Shown: piece by piece, positions 48,291-59,912 of the stretch
Position numbering within the stretch: the stretch's first letter is position 1
Layout: every line of letters begins with the position of its first letter
NCBI GenBank assembly: GCA_963920665.1
Contig: OY987264.1
Span: forward strand, 19,820,906 to 19,884,905
Direction: 5' to 3'
DNA: 64,000 nucleotides
Source of the DNA: Straminergon stramineum
Lineage: Eukaryota; Streptophyta; Bryopsida; Hypnales; Calliergonaceae
Program-made: the position numbers and the translations under genes
The notes under the pieces: model-generated
The model's database searches: none
The model's input: the letters and a program-made list of their open reading frames with translations, nothing else
Told to the model about the DNA's origin: nothing

Positions 48291-49631
48291 CTCCAACCCC
48301 TTAAAGGGCCAAACATCCCACAAGTGGAGGCTTTTGAGTAACAGATCACGAATAACTATTTTGAGGAGGTTACCTATGGTAAAACCTCCCATGACCAGCC
48401 AAGACCCATGGTCAATATGTAGGTAATGGGAAATTCAACAGAGAGATGACAGATATTAACCATTATTTTTCTGGTTTCCAACTATCTTCTAGCCGTAACT
48501 TGTATGACACATGTGCTTCGTTTTCAGAGCCAAATTAGTCTTTAGATGAGCAGTGATGGAAGAATCTATATATTGGAGCTGGGAGCAGGCCAACTTTTGG
48601 CTTCTGAAATTCATAACAATTTAAGTTTAAAGGAAAAAATTATGAAAATTTGATAACGTCCATCATTTCTATTTCTCTACACGGCAAAAATTTAACAATG
48701 CCTTCTACTACTCCAGATCATGCACAAAATGCTTAAGTGGTTGGTTATGGGTAGTTCTACTATAGGTCAACCTCCATTGCATCTTTCAAAATAATTATTT
48801 TTGGAATTTAATTTCAACTAGGAAAACGAAGCTAGACAAGTTTTGTTTCTACTTCTCAGAAAAGTCAAAAATTGAAAGAGTTATCGCAATTGAAAGCTCC
48901 ATGTGTTAAAATCCAATTAACACAATATGGTATGATTTTCATTAATATTTTCTTTTCTTAAAATATATTTAAAATAGAAAATAGAAAATTATGTTCTTTA
49001 GTATATTCTTCATTTATAGTTAAAATTGCAGAGTATTCTAATATATATTCTAATTGATACAATTTTATTTCTGCCTTTCAGCTATAACAAATTCCCATGA
49101 TTTGCTTTTTCCATCAAAATTATGGAAAAATACAAAATTAATAGAAAATGCATTTTTCCACTAGCAAAAAAATATCAAAATTTTAGACGTCAATGAGACT
49201 AAAGGAAAAAATTTGGTTCAAAAGTTGAATTTGACTTCAAGGACTTTGTTGTGACTATTTGGGATGTAAAAAATAAAATAACCAATTAAAAAATTTTCAT
49301 ACTAATCTCCATTGCTTCTCGTACCTCTCGAGAAAATTTCAAAAAATTGCAATTGTTTTTGGTATTTTCACTCATTTATGTTCAATTTTTGCAACAATAA
49401 TAAGAACAATCACAATTTTTTGCGAAACAAATTGAAACTTCTCAAAGTGATATAGAATTCAGAGTTTTAAGTATTAAAAAAATAAAACTGTTGTTTGAAC
49501 ACAATTTAAAAGGCTAAATTATGCTCAGACTGGAAGTTTGACCATTACAAAATGAATCCAGTCCTTCGGCGGTTTAGCAGAAGCGAAGTTGTGTACTAAA
49601 ACCCTGCCAGTTGCAAAAGATAGACTTGCTC
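48291..49631. other. AT-rich spacer between MED15-like copies A and B
   Basis: No gene seen. The duplicated block resumes near 49560. Confidence 0.4.
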
Positions 49632-50660
49632 TTAAGCTGCACCTTGGGGCCTCCTCTTGAACGTTTCCATGATATTCTTGATCTGCTCCTCAAAAGCCTC
49701 CACTTTGTCGATGTTGAATTCTTTTGGCACACGCTCCTGGCTGGACTCATCCGATGCAAAACGTCCTTACAGTGCTTCAGTTTCTGAAGTTGCTCGGCGG
49801 GCATGGGCTGAAAAATCACAAAAATAGAAACCCAATTCAATCAGATAATGGTGACCAGGGGGGAATGTAGTGAAAAGTGCTCCATTAGTTAAAGGTGATT
49901 ATTGTCAATATGGTTGCGGTGTCGATCTCTAGCTGGGCAAGCACAGTAGCACCGATCAAGACATTCGAAGTCTCATTCGTTTGGAGACGGAAGTAGAGCA
50001 CTTTCTTCAGACCAAGACAGATTAACTAAGCAAGCCCATACATCTATGCGCGCTATCTGTGTGAACGGATGGGTGAAGGGTTTAAACCTGGTTGCTTCGG
50101 GCGGTCAGCATTCCATAGAGCTCAATCATATCCTCCAGATAGGCATTTTTCAGCTCTTGAAGCTGCAAACAAAGAAACAAAAAATTTCGTTGTATTTGAC
50201 GCCAATGAAATACAACAACAGCAACAACTTCACACAATTATCCCTTGGAAATTCAAGCTTGAGTCCGACGCATTCTGACCAGTAGACATTAACACTAACA
50301 CACCTTGACCCAGACTTATTTCTTGGTGTCGTCAGGGTTCCGCGCTACACTCATCCCGCGAAATCTAGGTTCTGCAAAATAATTGATCCAGTCCATCAGT
50401 TCTCATCGATCGGTAGGCTGTCCTAACTAATTGAAACAGAGTGCAAACGTCGGTTCCCTGTGGCTTCCCGTGAGGGCGCCCTCGTGAAGTTGGAGAGTTG
50501 ATTCGTCACAAACAGAAAACGAAAACTACATGATTCTAGACACCAAACTCGAGAAGCTCAAACAGCAAGAAACCTACGACGCCATCCCCAAAGCGAACCC
50601 CAATTCCCTGGACACTAACAACGACTGCGAGAGAGGCGACTTACTTGCAGCGTAGTCTAT
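49632..50660 (-). pseudogene. MED15-like copy B, inactivated
   Basis: Exon equivalents (minus): 50645-50660, 50304-50371, 50088-50162, 49632-49807. It has the same structure as copies A and C but carries three independent lesions. The start codon is ATA instead of ATG (50658-50660). Exon 2 has a TAA where A and C have GAA (just before VWVK). Exon 4 is 13 nt shorter (176 versus 189 nt), which shifts the frame after VLHRM. Exon 3 is unchanged. It is clearly a dead duplicate. Confidence 0.8.
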
Positions 50661-51344
50661 GTGACGCAGTGAGGTCTGAAAGCGGCGAAGGGTGAATGCA
50701 AGAAATGAGATGCACCGCAGGAAGTCCTACACGGGAAACAGAACAAAACTTCGAGTCCCAGAAGCACTGAGTTCCTGCAGTTCAGAAAATTCGGCATCCG
50801 CACCGCCAAGCGTTTCTGCTCTGCAAAGTCTGTACAGTCTGTTCCAAGGCAGATCAAATTCTATGTGGGAGGATCGGAACAAAACAAAACTCCAGGTTCC
50901 CGAAGCGCTTATGAGTTCCTCCAGTTCTGAAGCTCGAGGTCTGCGCTGCAAAGCGTATTATCGACTCACCAAAGTCTATGCAGGCGGTCCCATCGAAAGA
51001 ATAATGCAACTCCGATATCGGAAGGAATGAAATTCCGATGTTCAGAAACTTGGGGTGCATAGTCCACACTGCTATTTCTACTCTAAGTTACAAAGTCTGT
51101 ACGACATCAAATGGGCCGGGTCGGGGGTCCTTCGTACAAAGCCGCGGGCCCCGTCACCGGCGAACCGGGGACAACACCTGGACCGTCGATTGAGGAAACG
51201 GCTAAGGCGGTATTGTGGCCACGACCCAACGGGTGCCCCGTCAGAGCGCTCTCATTGGAGAGTTGATTCGTCACAACAAGAGAACAAAATCCCCCAACCC
51301 CAATTCTCTCGACACCAATAACGATTGCGAGAGAGGCGACTTAC
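50661..51344. repeat. Rearranged duplicated segment upstream of copy B
   Basis: It contains several short diverged copies of the same motifs (GGGAAACAGAACAAAACTT, then CCGAAGCAC...GAGTTCCTCCAG...CTGCAAAGCGTATTAT), a TCCGATATCGGA palindrome at 51011-51022, and a deleted version of the GGGCCGGG...ACACCTGGACCGTCGATTGA block at about 51111-51195. It looks like repeated unequal exchange within the cluster. Confidence 0.6.
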
Positions 51345-51360
51345 TAGCAGCGTAGTCCAT
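51345..51360 (-). pseudogene. MED15-like orphan exon 1 (copy D fragment)
   Basis: The 16-nt first exon (ATGGACTACGCTGCTA followed by GTAAGT) and some intron 1 sequence survive. Exons 2-4 are missing; the sequence below about 51240 joins another duplicated segment. It is a truncated duplicate. Confidence 0.65.
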
Positions 51361-52150
51361 GTGACGCACGGAGGTCTGAAAGCGGCGAAGGGTGAAAGCA
51401 AGAAGTGAGATGCACCGCAGGAGCTCCTAAACGGGAAACAGAACAAAACTTAAGGGGCCCGAAGCACAGATAAATTCCTCCAGAGGTCCGCACTTCAAAG
51501 CGTATTATTGACTTTCCAAAAGTCTGTACAGACGGATTCCCACAAAAATTGAGATAGATCAATTCCGATAAGGGAAGAATGGAACTCAGATGAAGGGAAG
51601 AGAGGAATTCCGATGTTCAGAGAATTTCGCGTCGCGCCCGCAGTGCAAAGCGTTTCTATTTCTACACTGAATAGGGGTATTAAGGGGACCCATACTAATT
51701 AATTGACGTTTCACACTGTATAAATATCTACCTTTACTGTACATCAGTATTTATTGAAGTGTCGGGGATGTACATCATGTTTCAAACATCTACAGTTTTC
51801 CACAATCAGTCCCTTTAATTTTTTTTCCCCCTTAATACCCCTATTCAGTGTACAATCCAAAGTCTATACGATGGGCCGGGTTCTTCGCGGAGTCGCGGGC
51901 CGCGTCACCGGCGCACCGGGTCAACACCTGAACCGTCGATTGATAAAACGACTATTTTGGGCACGACACAACGATTCTTGGGAGCAGTGGGCCTGATCAA
52001 GAAGATCAATTCTTCCGTTATCGGAGACTCTCGAGCCTCGGCGCGTGGAAGATTGCCAGCTTCTCTGAACCCAAATGGTGGGCGCAAGGGGCTCTCAGGG
52101 CAGGGCGGCATTGTTGCGCAATTGCACAGAACAGAGGCTCCGACGTCGGA
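51361..52150. repeat. Duplicated upstream segment of copy D, split by a MITE
   Basis: This is the best-matching sister of 47694-48290, interrupted at 51663-51852 by a MITE. It includes GATGGGCCGGGTTCTTCGCG...AACACCTGAACCGTCGATTG and GGAAGATTGCCAGCTTCTCT. The palindromic site here reads TCCGACGTCGGA (52139-52150). Confidence 0.65.
51665..51850. mobile_element. 186-bp MITE with TA target duplication and a preserved empty site
   Basis: The terminal inverted repeat is CACTGAATAGGGGTATTAAG at the left and CTTAATACCCCTATTCAGTG at the right, extending to 23 bp, each bordered by TA. The sister segment near 47985-48000 reads TTCTATTTC-TA-CAATAG without the insert, while here it reads TTCTATTTC-TA-element-TA-CAATCC. 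This fixes the borders and a TA duplication, consistent with a Tc1/mariner-like or similar superfamily. The interior is AT-rich and non-coding. Confidence 0.9.
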
Positions 52151-55100
52151 ACACTGTAAGGGGACGCTTTGGACGACCTGCTTCCCAAAAGTCCTGCAAA
52201 GTCTGTTCAAGTACAGTCGGGTCCAAAAATCTTACAAACTCAATCCCTATTGTGCCATTCAAAGAATTTTGCGTAACTAAAGGTAGAAACATCCAACACC
52301 ATCCTTGCACCCATCAATGATTGGGAACGACTGGTGGCTAGTTCAAAGTTAGCTGATGGAATTGGTAAAAAAAACGGTTGCAATTTGAAAGCATCGGCAA
52401 AAATCCAGTGGAAAAATTCACAAAATATTCATTTTGAGTGGAAAAAAAAAGAGAGAAACTAACCAGCCTTTGTACTTGAAAAAATGGTTGAATTTGGGAA
52501 TTGAAGGAAAATAGTCAGTAAAACTCAAAAAAAAACTTCCTCATATACCATTCATATACAATAGATTTCCCTTTCGGTGTCCCTAGAAGTTCATTAAAGT
52601 GTCAATAAATTATCCCCTTATTTAATTGTAATTAGTTCACTGCTGATTTTGTCAAATTTTGGTTTTAGATCCAACAATATGATGGATTTAGTGGTCTAAG
52701 GAGCTTCCACTTTGAAAATTCATAAAAATCACATGCCATATCCAAAAAATCTAATTTTCTTTTTAATATTTATGATTTTTAGGTGCTAAATAATACTACA
52801 AAAATATTAATTCTTCCAGAAAAGGTGCTTCAAACTATGTTGAATTGCTTATATTGATGGTTTCAAATGTTTCCAACATAATGTAGAATACAATTAACAT
52901 TTTTTTGTCTCACACAATTGACATTAAATTTTTACACAATCCTAATCAAGCAAACCAAATTTCAGTTTTAATAAAGCAAATCTCAATATTGGGTGAATTG
53001 CTTGGTTGAATTTTCATAGTTTTACATGATAATTGATTTTCAGACATTGGTGATGATTTTCTTAAATTTGATTATGGAAACATCCACAAGCACATCTGTC
53101 CTTCAACAAGCATCTGAAAAGAAGGTTCACAATTCCTTCCATAGAGAGATTTCATTTCAATGTTGGGGGGCCAATGTCTTAATTTTGGAAAATAAATATT
53201 TTTCAATTGTAATTAGATTTTGGCAAGGTAATTGTACTATCATGCTTAAATGTATAGAATTTGTTGAAGCATGAAGGCCAAATAGCAAAATCTAGTTAAA
53301 ATGTAACAATATTGATTTCACAAAGTTTGGTCATACAGCGCAGTCATTGCATTGAACTCTTCTCAGAAGGAATTCTCAACCTTTTTTGGAGATGCTTTGA
53401 AAGGAAAGATGTGCGCATGGATGTTCCCTTATATCTAATTAAAAAAAATCATCACAAATTGTTTCAATTAAAATGTTATACAGAATCGTGAAAATGGACT
53501 TTAAAATGCACTAAAAATAGAATTTTGTTTTTTAGAAAGTAAAATTTGGTATGCTTGATTGGGATTGCTTAAGAATTGAGTGTTTATTACACATGACAAA
53601 ACATTCCCATTCTTTTCTATACTATGTAAAAAAATTTGAATGGCACAATAGGTAGTTTCTAAAATTATTAGACTCCAATCTATAATACCCATCAACTCTC
53701 ATTTGTCCACCCTATTGTGCCATTCCAAAGAATTTTGCATATTACAGGATATATTTAGCATTTTTTGTCTTGCATAAACATTCAATTCTTATGCAATTCC
53801 AATTATCCCCTAAAAGACTAGCATGCGTTTTTTGGCTACATAGCAATCTTGGGCAAGTATGTGTGACTGGAGATTTCCATATTTCAGGCCCAAATTTAAA
53901 TAGAATGTAGGGGCAAGGAATATCTTTCATTTGCACTCAATTTTATGACATTTCGAAATATGAGTCAAAATTTATGGCCTAATATGTTACTTTTTTTGCA
54001 AATGGGTAGTCTGAGAAAATTAGAAAAAATCACCTTTTTCAAAAACAAAAATTTGAAATTGGTTTTCTAGAGCTATATGTCTATGGAAAGCTTTAAATCA
54101 TTCCATTTTGATGGATGAGTCAAAAGTTGTGAAGATTTTTTTGTTTTGGGGCAGTAATGGATTTTCTATTCTAAAATAAACTTTGAGGTCCTTTATCTTA
54201 CTCAATTTTCAATATTTGGGAAAAAAAATAATATCATAGGATGTAGATTGTTTATTACAACATTGCAACCATTGGGATTGTCATTTTTCAATTCCATAAT
54301 TAAATACTTAACAATTTCATATTTTGAATCATACTCTACTACTATCTACTTACTATTTTTTTCCTATATGTTGCACAATTCCAAATGATTTGAAATTTTT
54401 CAAGCATGTGGCAAACCTATCTAGGAAAAATAATCCAAAGAAGCACCACCATTTTGGACATTCTTTTTATAGAAAAGTGAGCTTGTGAAGTGCAATTGCC
54501 CTATTTTTTGCAATGCCAAAAAAATGATTTCAGTGAATTTGAATGCTTATATCTTGCAATCCATGTGGTGGAAATTTCTGAAATTTTTACCACATGCTCT
54601 CAAATGAGCATACTACAATCCTACAATTACATGTGTCAAAAAAATTCAAAAATTTGGTACTTGTACTAAAAATGGTAGTTTGGGAACATTTTCGGTGAAA
54701 ACAACATAATCATAGAACTTTAGGGGTTAAACTTACCAAATTTAGGTTTAAAAAAATCAAAACTCCATTTTTGGTGAATTGTTTCATTTAAAATTCTAAA
54801 TTCTAAATAATAATTGATTGAAAAACATTGGTGGTGAATTTTTTTCCATGGATATGTAGGAAACATTCATATGCACATCTTTCATATGAAGAAATATCCC
54901 ATTAAGTAACAAAAATATGATCTTGGAAGAGTTTAATGTGAGATGTACTATGACCAAATTTTGAAAAATAAATATCTCTATATTTTAACTATATTTTGCT
55001 ATTCAATCTTCTTATAGTGATTGATTTTGTACATTCAAGCATAGCGGTTCAATTATTTTGCCAAGAGCTAATTACAATAAAGATTTAGAATGCCTTCTAG

Positions 55101-55925
55101 GAATCTAAAATCTTCCACAATAGTTTGACCTCCAATGAGTATTTTTTTTTAAAAGTAAATGATGTCACATGGTTCCCCAAAGGATGATTTCCATGGTTAA
55201 CAATCCATTTTTTATAGGCTAAGTTAGGTTTATTTTGTTTTGTTTTATTTGTTATGTTGAGATCTCTGGAATCATGCATCTCCAATTCCAATCTTAGTAC
55301 AATTGGATTCTTAGCATGGTTTTTGTTTTGTGGCACTTGGACCTATGATGTGAAGAATATTGAATTTCAAAGTTATTACGAATTAAAAATTTGAAAAATC
55401 ACTTTTTCTTTAATTTTGGTTGTTGTAACGGCACAAGGCACACTAGTCTATACTTTAAGATAGGTTGCGTTTGATTTGTTTGTTGCAATGAGACTTACAA
55501 AACTGTACGTCCCCTAGTAGCATTCTTAATATTGTCAAAAAACTCTTGATGAAGAAAGGTGCATAGACTTTGTTTCATGGCGCATGGACCTTTGGTGTGA
55601 AAGTTATTGAATATCAAATTTTATATGAATTTAAAAATTACTCTACCAAACTAATAAAGGCTACAACAATGATAAATGGCATACTAGTTATATTCTATAT
55701 TATGCACAATTATTTTGAATAGCAAAAATAGGGTGACCGAATGAGAGTTGTTGGATACTACACAATTGCACAAATTATTTTTCCCAAGCCAATTCCTAAA
55801 AGGATGAGAGCTATCACCACCATATCTTAAAAAAAATGATTTGATATTTGGACCAAGAGGTGTAATCTTCATTTTTAAAGTAACCTTGAAAATCATCCAT
55901 AGACCACTTCGTGGCCTTTGCATCG
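52151..55925. other. AT-rich repeat-derived spacer
   Basis: No gene seen. The segment at about 52995-53160 is a diverged direct copy of about 54790-54960 (TAATTGATTTTCAGACATTGG versus TAATTGATTGAAAAACATTGG, then ATGGAAACATCC/GTAGGAAACATTC and GCACATCT), and both resemble about 12500-12660. TTTAGGGGTTAA at 54719-54730 is another terminus of the TTAA-ended family without an obvious partner. A copy of the dispersed family of 10.5-11.7 kb lies at about 55200-55460. Confidence 0.5.
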
Positions 55926-57900
55926 TTTCATGGTTAACCCTTGAACCACCCTGGGTTCTTCCTGTATGCTTCAGGTCACGGACAATTTTTCGCCAGGCTC
56001 TTCATTGCCGCAGTGCTCAGAATTTTCGGAAATTGCATTGCAGACAACATACAGTCTTGTGAACAGATGTTACAATTTTTAAAAAATCGATCTGTGAAGC
56101 TTTGGAAGATCGCTCCGGTCGGTGGAATTCTGGAGATAGTCGGGGTCCCCACAAGAAATCTCGCATTGAAATTCGCAGTAACGCGGCCATTGTCGCGTTC
56201 AAGTCGCCGTATGCGTCAAGCGGTGGGTCGCCCGGAAATGCGACGGGCCACTGCCGCATACACGCTGCGGTGGCGTTCCGAAGTACTGTGCAAATGCCTC
56301 GTAGCAGGACATGCTGGCGCGGACGGCTTCTGGAAGGATGTCGACTTCGCATTGTTTCCAAGGAATGGGACACGCCCAACTACCATCGCGACAGAAAAAC
56401 GCAAGGCTGTGAGAGCTAAAAATCTGATTGGGTTGCACTTTCCGAAGAGAGATTGAGGTTGCAAACTGACAAGTTTAATTTCAGTGGTTCATGGGAGTTT
56501 ATGTAACCGCCATTGGCAGTTTCTTGCTGAATTATTTGGAGACAGATTCACGAAGGAAGGGTAGATCCCAAATGCCAGTTTCGGGACAACTTTCACATCC
56601 TCTCTCGCTACATGGGCAGCAACAATCACAAGTTTCGTGTCACACAATATTTCCAGTAGTTTCCATTTTCATCCCTGGAACCACCTCCGTCCCATTCTTC
56701 CAATTGACTATGAATTTCTGTGAATTTCTGTGAAGATGAAATCTACTGCTAGTATGACTATGGATCAAAAAGTGAATACCTAATGCTTCATACACTATGA
56801 GCATGTGCACACCAACTTTAGAATCATGCAATTCTACTCTAACATCTAGTAGAAAGCCTTGCAGCGGCTGCTTTGAGAAACTGAGATCATGGCTCAAATT
56901 GAGAAGCTACGAACGATACAATTTGCATACGCTATCACTCACATGATTTTGCCCACAAATGAGCAAGAATTCTGGCAAACAAGCAAACTGTACATTGATT
57001 CTTGCAGAGGCCACTGATCATATTTCATGCACAAGTTCACCGTATTGTGTGAAGATTCAGACTTTCAAGCATATTGTCACTCCTCAGAAGGGCTGCATAT
57101 TATACTCACAATATAACTCATATTATATCTCATATTATCAAAGGTCACGTAAGTCACGACTGAGTCCAACTATCACGACTACACCTCTCGCAACTTTCAA
57201 CCAAGCCCTGTTTCAACGCATGCTCTCTACATGTCACTGAAGTCAAGACTAGGAAAAGCTACACCTCTCGCACCTCTTGCAGATCTCAACGTCACAGTTG
57301 CATCACAGGAAATTGATAAGATCGTCCAACCACGCCAGAAAACCTACCCACCCACCTCCAAATTCACCATCGAGCTTGCTTCCTGCCACATTTCACAACT
57401 GAAACAGCACTCGAGAACGCTCATGGCATATTGGCATGATATCTACGTTGTGTGTGCGCTACACGGTAGCATGCACCCGCACATTAAAACATGCCTCCGC
57501 AACCAAGACACATCCGTCGAGTCCTCCGACTGCAAATATGATCATCGTTGTGTCCTCTCTCGTAGTTGAAAGAGGAGGTCTAGCTAAACCCCTAATCCGT
57601 GCCACTACCCACAAATTGGTACAAACACAACGCGCCGTGATAGAAATTGCACCGTACAATTGCCACCCACGACCACTCACGAATTCTTTATCAAAATGAC
57701 ACACTGTGACCCCCTCGTCCTCGCAAGAGAATCCGAAGTTGCCCTCTCCCTCCAAAATCGTGTGCTCCCGGTATCTCTGGCCAACGGCCACAGCCACGTC
57801 CGCACCCCAAGGCCCCGCAGACGCATTGGGTCACCGATTGTAAAGACTCGTCGCCGTATCGTATCCCAGCCTCCGTATTCTTTTCTCTAGCCGTCATTCT
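55926..57900. other. Less AT-rich island with overlapping frames on both strands, no gene assigned
   Basis: From about 55930 composition becomes gene-like. Plus-strand frame 55941-56456 and minus-strand frames 56017-56379 and 56199-56438 overlap. The minus strand looks most protein-like (for example ATMAALLRISMRDFLWGPRL and ACPIPWKQCEVDILPEA), but in two different frames, which suggests a frameshifted remnant. Further frames near 57231-57890 show no motif I recognise. It may be a decayed gene or unmodelled exons. Confidence 0.35.
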
Positions 57901-58223
57901 ACCTCAAATTTCTGAAAATGCAACACAGCATTTGATGCACATTTTGATTGTGGCCAACTTTGTTGTTTGAAACAAACCGAGAATCCGCTTTCATACTCAG
58001 CAATACATGAAAAAGACTCACATACGGTCAGAGAGGGCCTTCAGGCCGTTCTAGGGTTAATCTCTAAAAGCTTGTTGTTTGTGTCAAGCCAAAAATTGTC
58101 AGATACCTTGATGCCAGTTAGGTATATTAATCTCACGCGGGGTTGCAGTTGCGAGTGCGTAGAGCATGTACTGCCCCATACATTGGAGTTGTGTATGACA
58201 CCCGCAAAAGATAGGACTTGCTC
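57901..58223. other. Spacer and 3' flank of MED15-like copy C
   Basis: No gene seen. AGGGTTAATCTCTAAAAGC near 58030-58050 loosely resembles a terminus of the TTAA-ended family. The last about 100 bp belong to the duplicated MED15-like block. Confidence 0.35.
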
Positions 58224-59287
58224 TTAAGCTGCACCTTGGCGTGTCCTCTTAAATGTTTCCATGATATTCTTGATCTGTTTCTCAAAAGCTTCCACTTTGT
58301 CGATGTTGAATTCTTTTGGCACACGCTCCTGCGGGACGCGCAGATAGGGAATCATCCGATGCAAAACGTCCTTATAGTGCTTCAGTTTCTGAAGTTGCTC
58401 GGCGGGCATGGGCTGAAAAATCACAAAAATAGAAACCAATTCAATCAGATAATGGTGACCAAGGGGGAATGTAGTCAATAGTTGAATAGTCAATGGTTGA
58501 AGTGTTCCAATAGTTGAAAGTGATTTATTATTAATATGGTTGGAGGGTCGATCTCTAGCTGGGCAAACACAGTAACACCGATCAAGACAATCGAAGTCTC
58601 ATTCGTTTGGTGAAGGAAGTCGGGCACTTTCTTCAGACCAAGACAGATTAACTAAGCAAGCCCATGTATCTATGCGCGCTATCTGTGAGAACGGATGGGT
58701 GAAGGGTTGAAAACCTGGTTGCTTCGGGCGGTCAGCATTCCATAGAGCTCAATCATATCCTCCAGATAGGCATTTTTCAGCTCTTGAAGCTGCAAACAAA
58801 GAAACAAAAAATTTCGTTGTATTTGACGCCAATGAAATACAAAAACAGCAACAACTTCACACAATTATCCCTTGGAAATTCAAGCTTGAGTCCTACGCAT
58901 TCTGACCAGTAGACATTCACATTAACACACCTTGACCCAGACTTCTTTCTTGGCGTCGTCAGGGTTCCGCGCTACACTCATTCCGCGAAATCCAGGTTCT
59001 GCAAAATAATTGATGCAGTTCATCAGTTCTCATCAATCAGTAGTCTGCCCTAACTAATTAAAACAGAGTGCAAACGTCGGTTGCTTGTGGCTTCCCGTGA
59101 GAGCGCCCTCGTGAAGTTGGAGAGTTGATTCGTCACAAACAGAAAACGAAAACTACATGATTCTAGACACCAAACTCGAGAAGCTCAAACAGCAAGAAAC
59201 CTACGACGCCATCCTCAAAGCGAACCCCAATTCCCTCAACACCAATCACAATTGCGAGAGAGGCGGCTTACTTGCAGCGTAGTCCAT
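58224..59287 (-). CDS. MED15-like small protein, copy C (115 aa, 4 exons)
   Basis: Exons (minus): 59272-59287, 58931-58998, 58715-58789, 58224-58412. The total is 348 nt with all junctions GT-AG and in phase. The protein is nearly identical to copy A; differences include DDAKKE for DDSKKE in exon 2 and METFKRTRQ for MDTFKRRRQ near the C-terminus. It has the same MED15-type helices (LQELKNAYLEDMIELYGML and EQLQKLKHYKDVLHRM) without KIX or Gln-rich regions. It is divergent from the alpha-COP gene, with 625 bp between the two start codons. Because it lies beside a housekeeping promoter and is intact, it may be the parental copy from which A, B and D derive; that is an inference. Whether it is translated is unknown. 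Confidence 0.65.
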
Positions 59288-59912
59288 GTGAGATCGGAAG
59301 GCGGCAAAGGATGAAAAATAGAAGTGAGATGCGCCGCTGGAACTCCTAAACGAGAAACAGACCAAAACTACAAGATCCAGAAGCAAGTCCGAGAGCAGAC
59401 CTTCTGGGGCAGACGGCAACACTATTTATAGAGAAAGCAAACAATGTCTGCACAGACATTTTAAGTTCGGAGATTTCTCAATTCCTCACGAATACTGTCT
59501 GATTGGACAGAAATACGACTCGAGAACGGATGAAACTCTCATAGTGGATGAATGAAAACCTCTCATTGTGGGAACAGCCTAACCCTGGTTCTCCTAATCC
59601 AGAGCCAGGGGTCTCCTGGGTGCGTGCTTGTTTGATCTTACGCATACTGATTCAAGCTCCGCGGAGGAGCTCTCTCGGTGCTGCGATCGGATTGCGAAAC
59701 GCACGAATGTTGCGGTAGCAAATTTGTGGCAATCGATTTGGTGAAGCAGCGACGAAACGCGAGCTTGGAGCAGTCCTGCGAGGGGTTTTGTTCTTTCTTT
59801 CTTTCTTCGCGGGGAATGGTTTTGTTGGAGAGTGTGTGTAGGCATTTCTGGTATTGTATTGTTTTGGATCTCCCCCTTCTAGGTTGGGGAGAGATTTGAA
59901 AGCTCCGGCGCA
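59288..59912. promoter_or_regulatory. Bidirectional promoter region between MED15-like copy C and the alpha-COP gene
   Basis: The 625 bp between the divergent ATGs hold both 5' untranslated regions. The left about 100 bp (to about 59390) still belong to the MED15-like duplication, and the remainder is unique. TATTTATAG at about 59424-59432 could serve either direction. Frames crossing this region on the minus strand into alpha-COP exon 1 are shadows. Confidence 0.5.
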
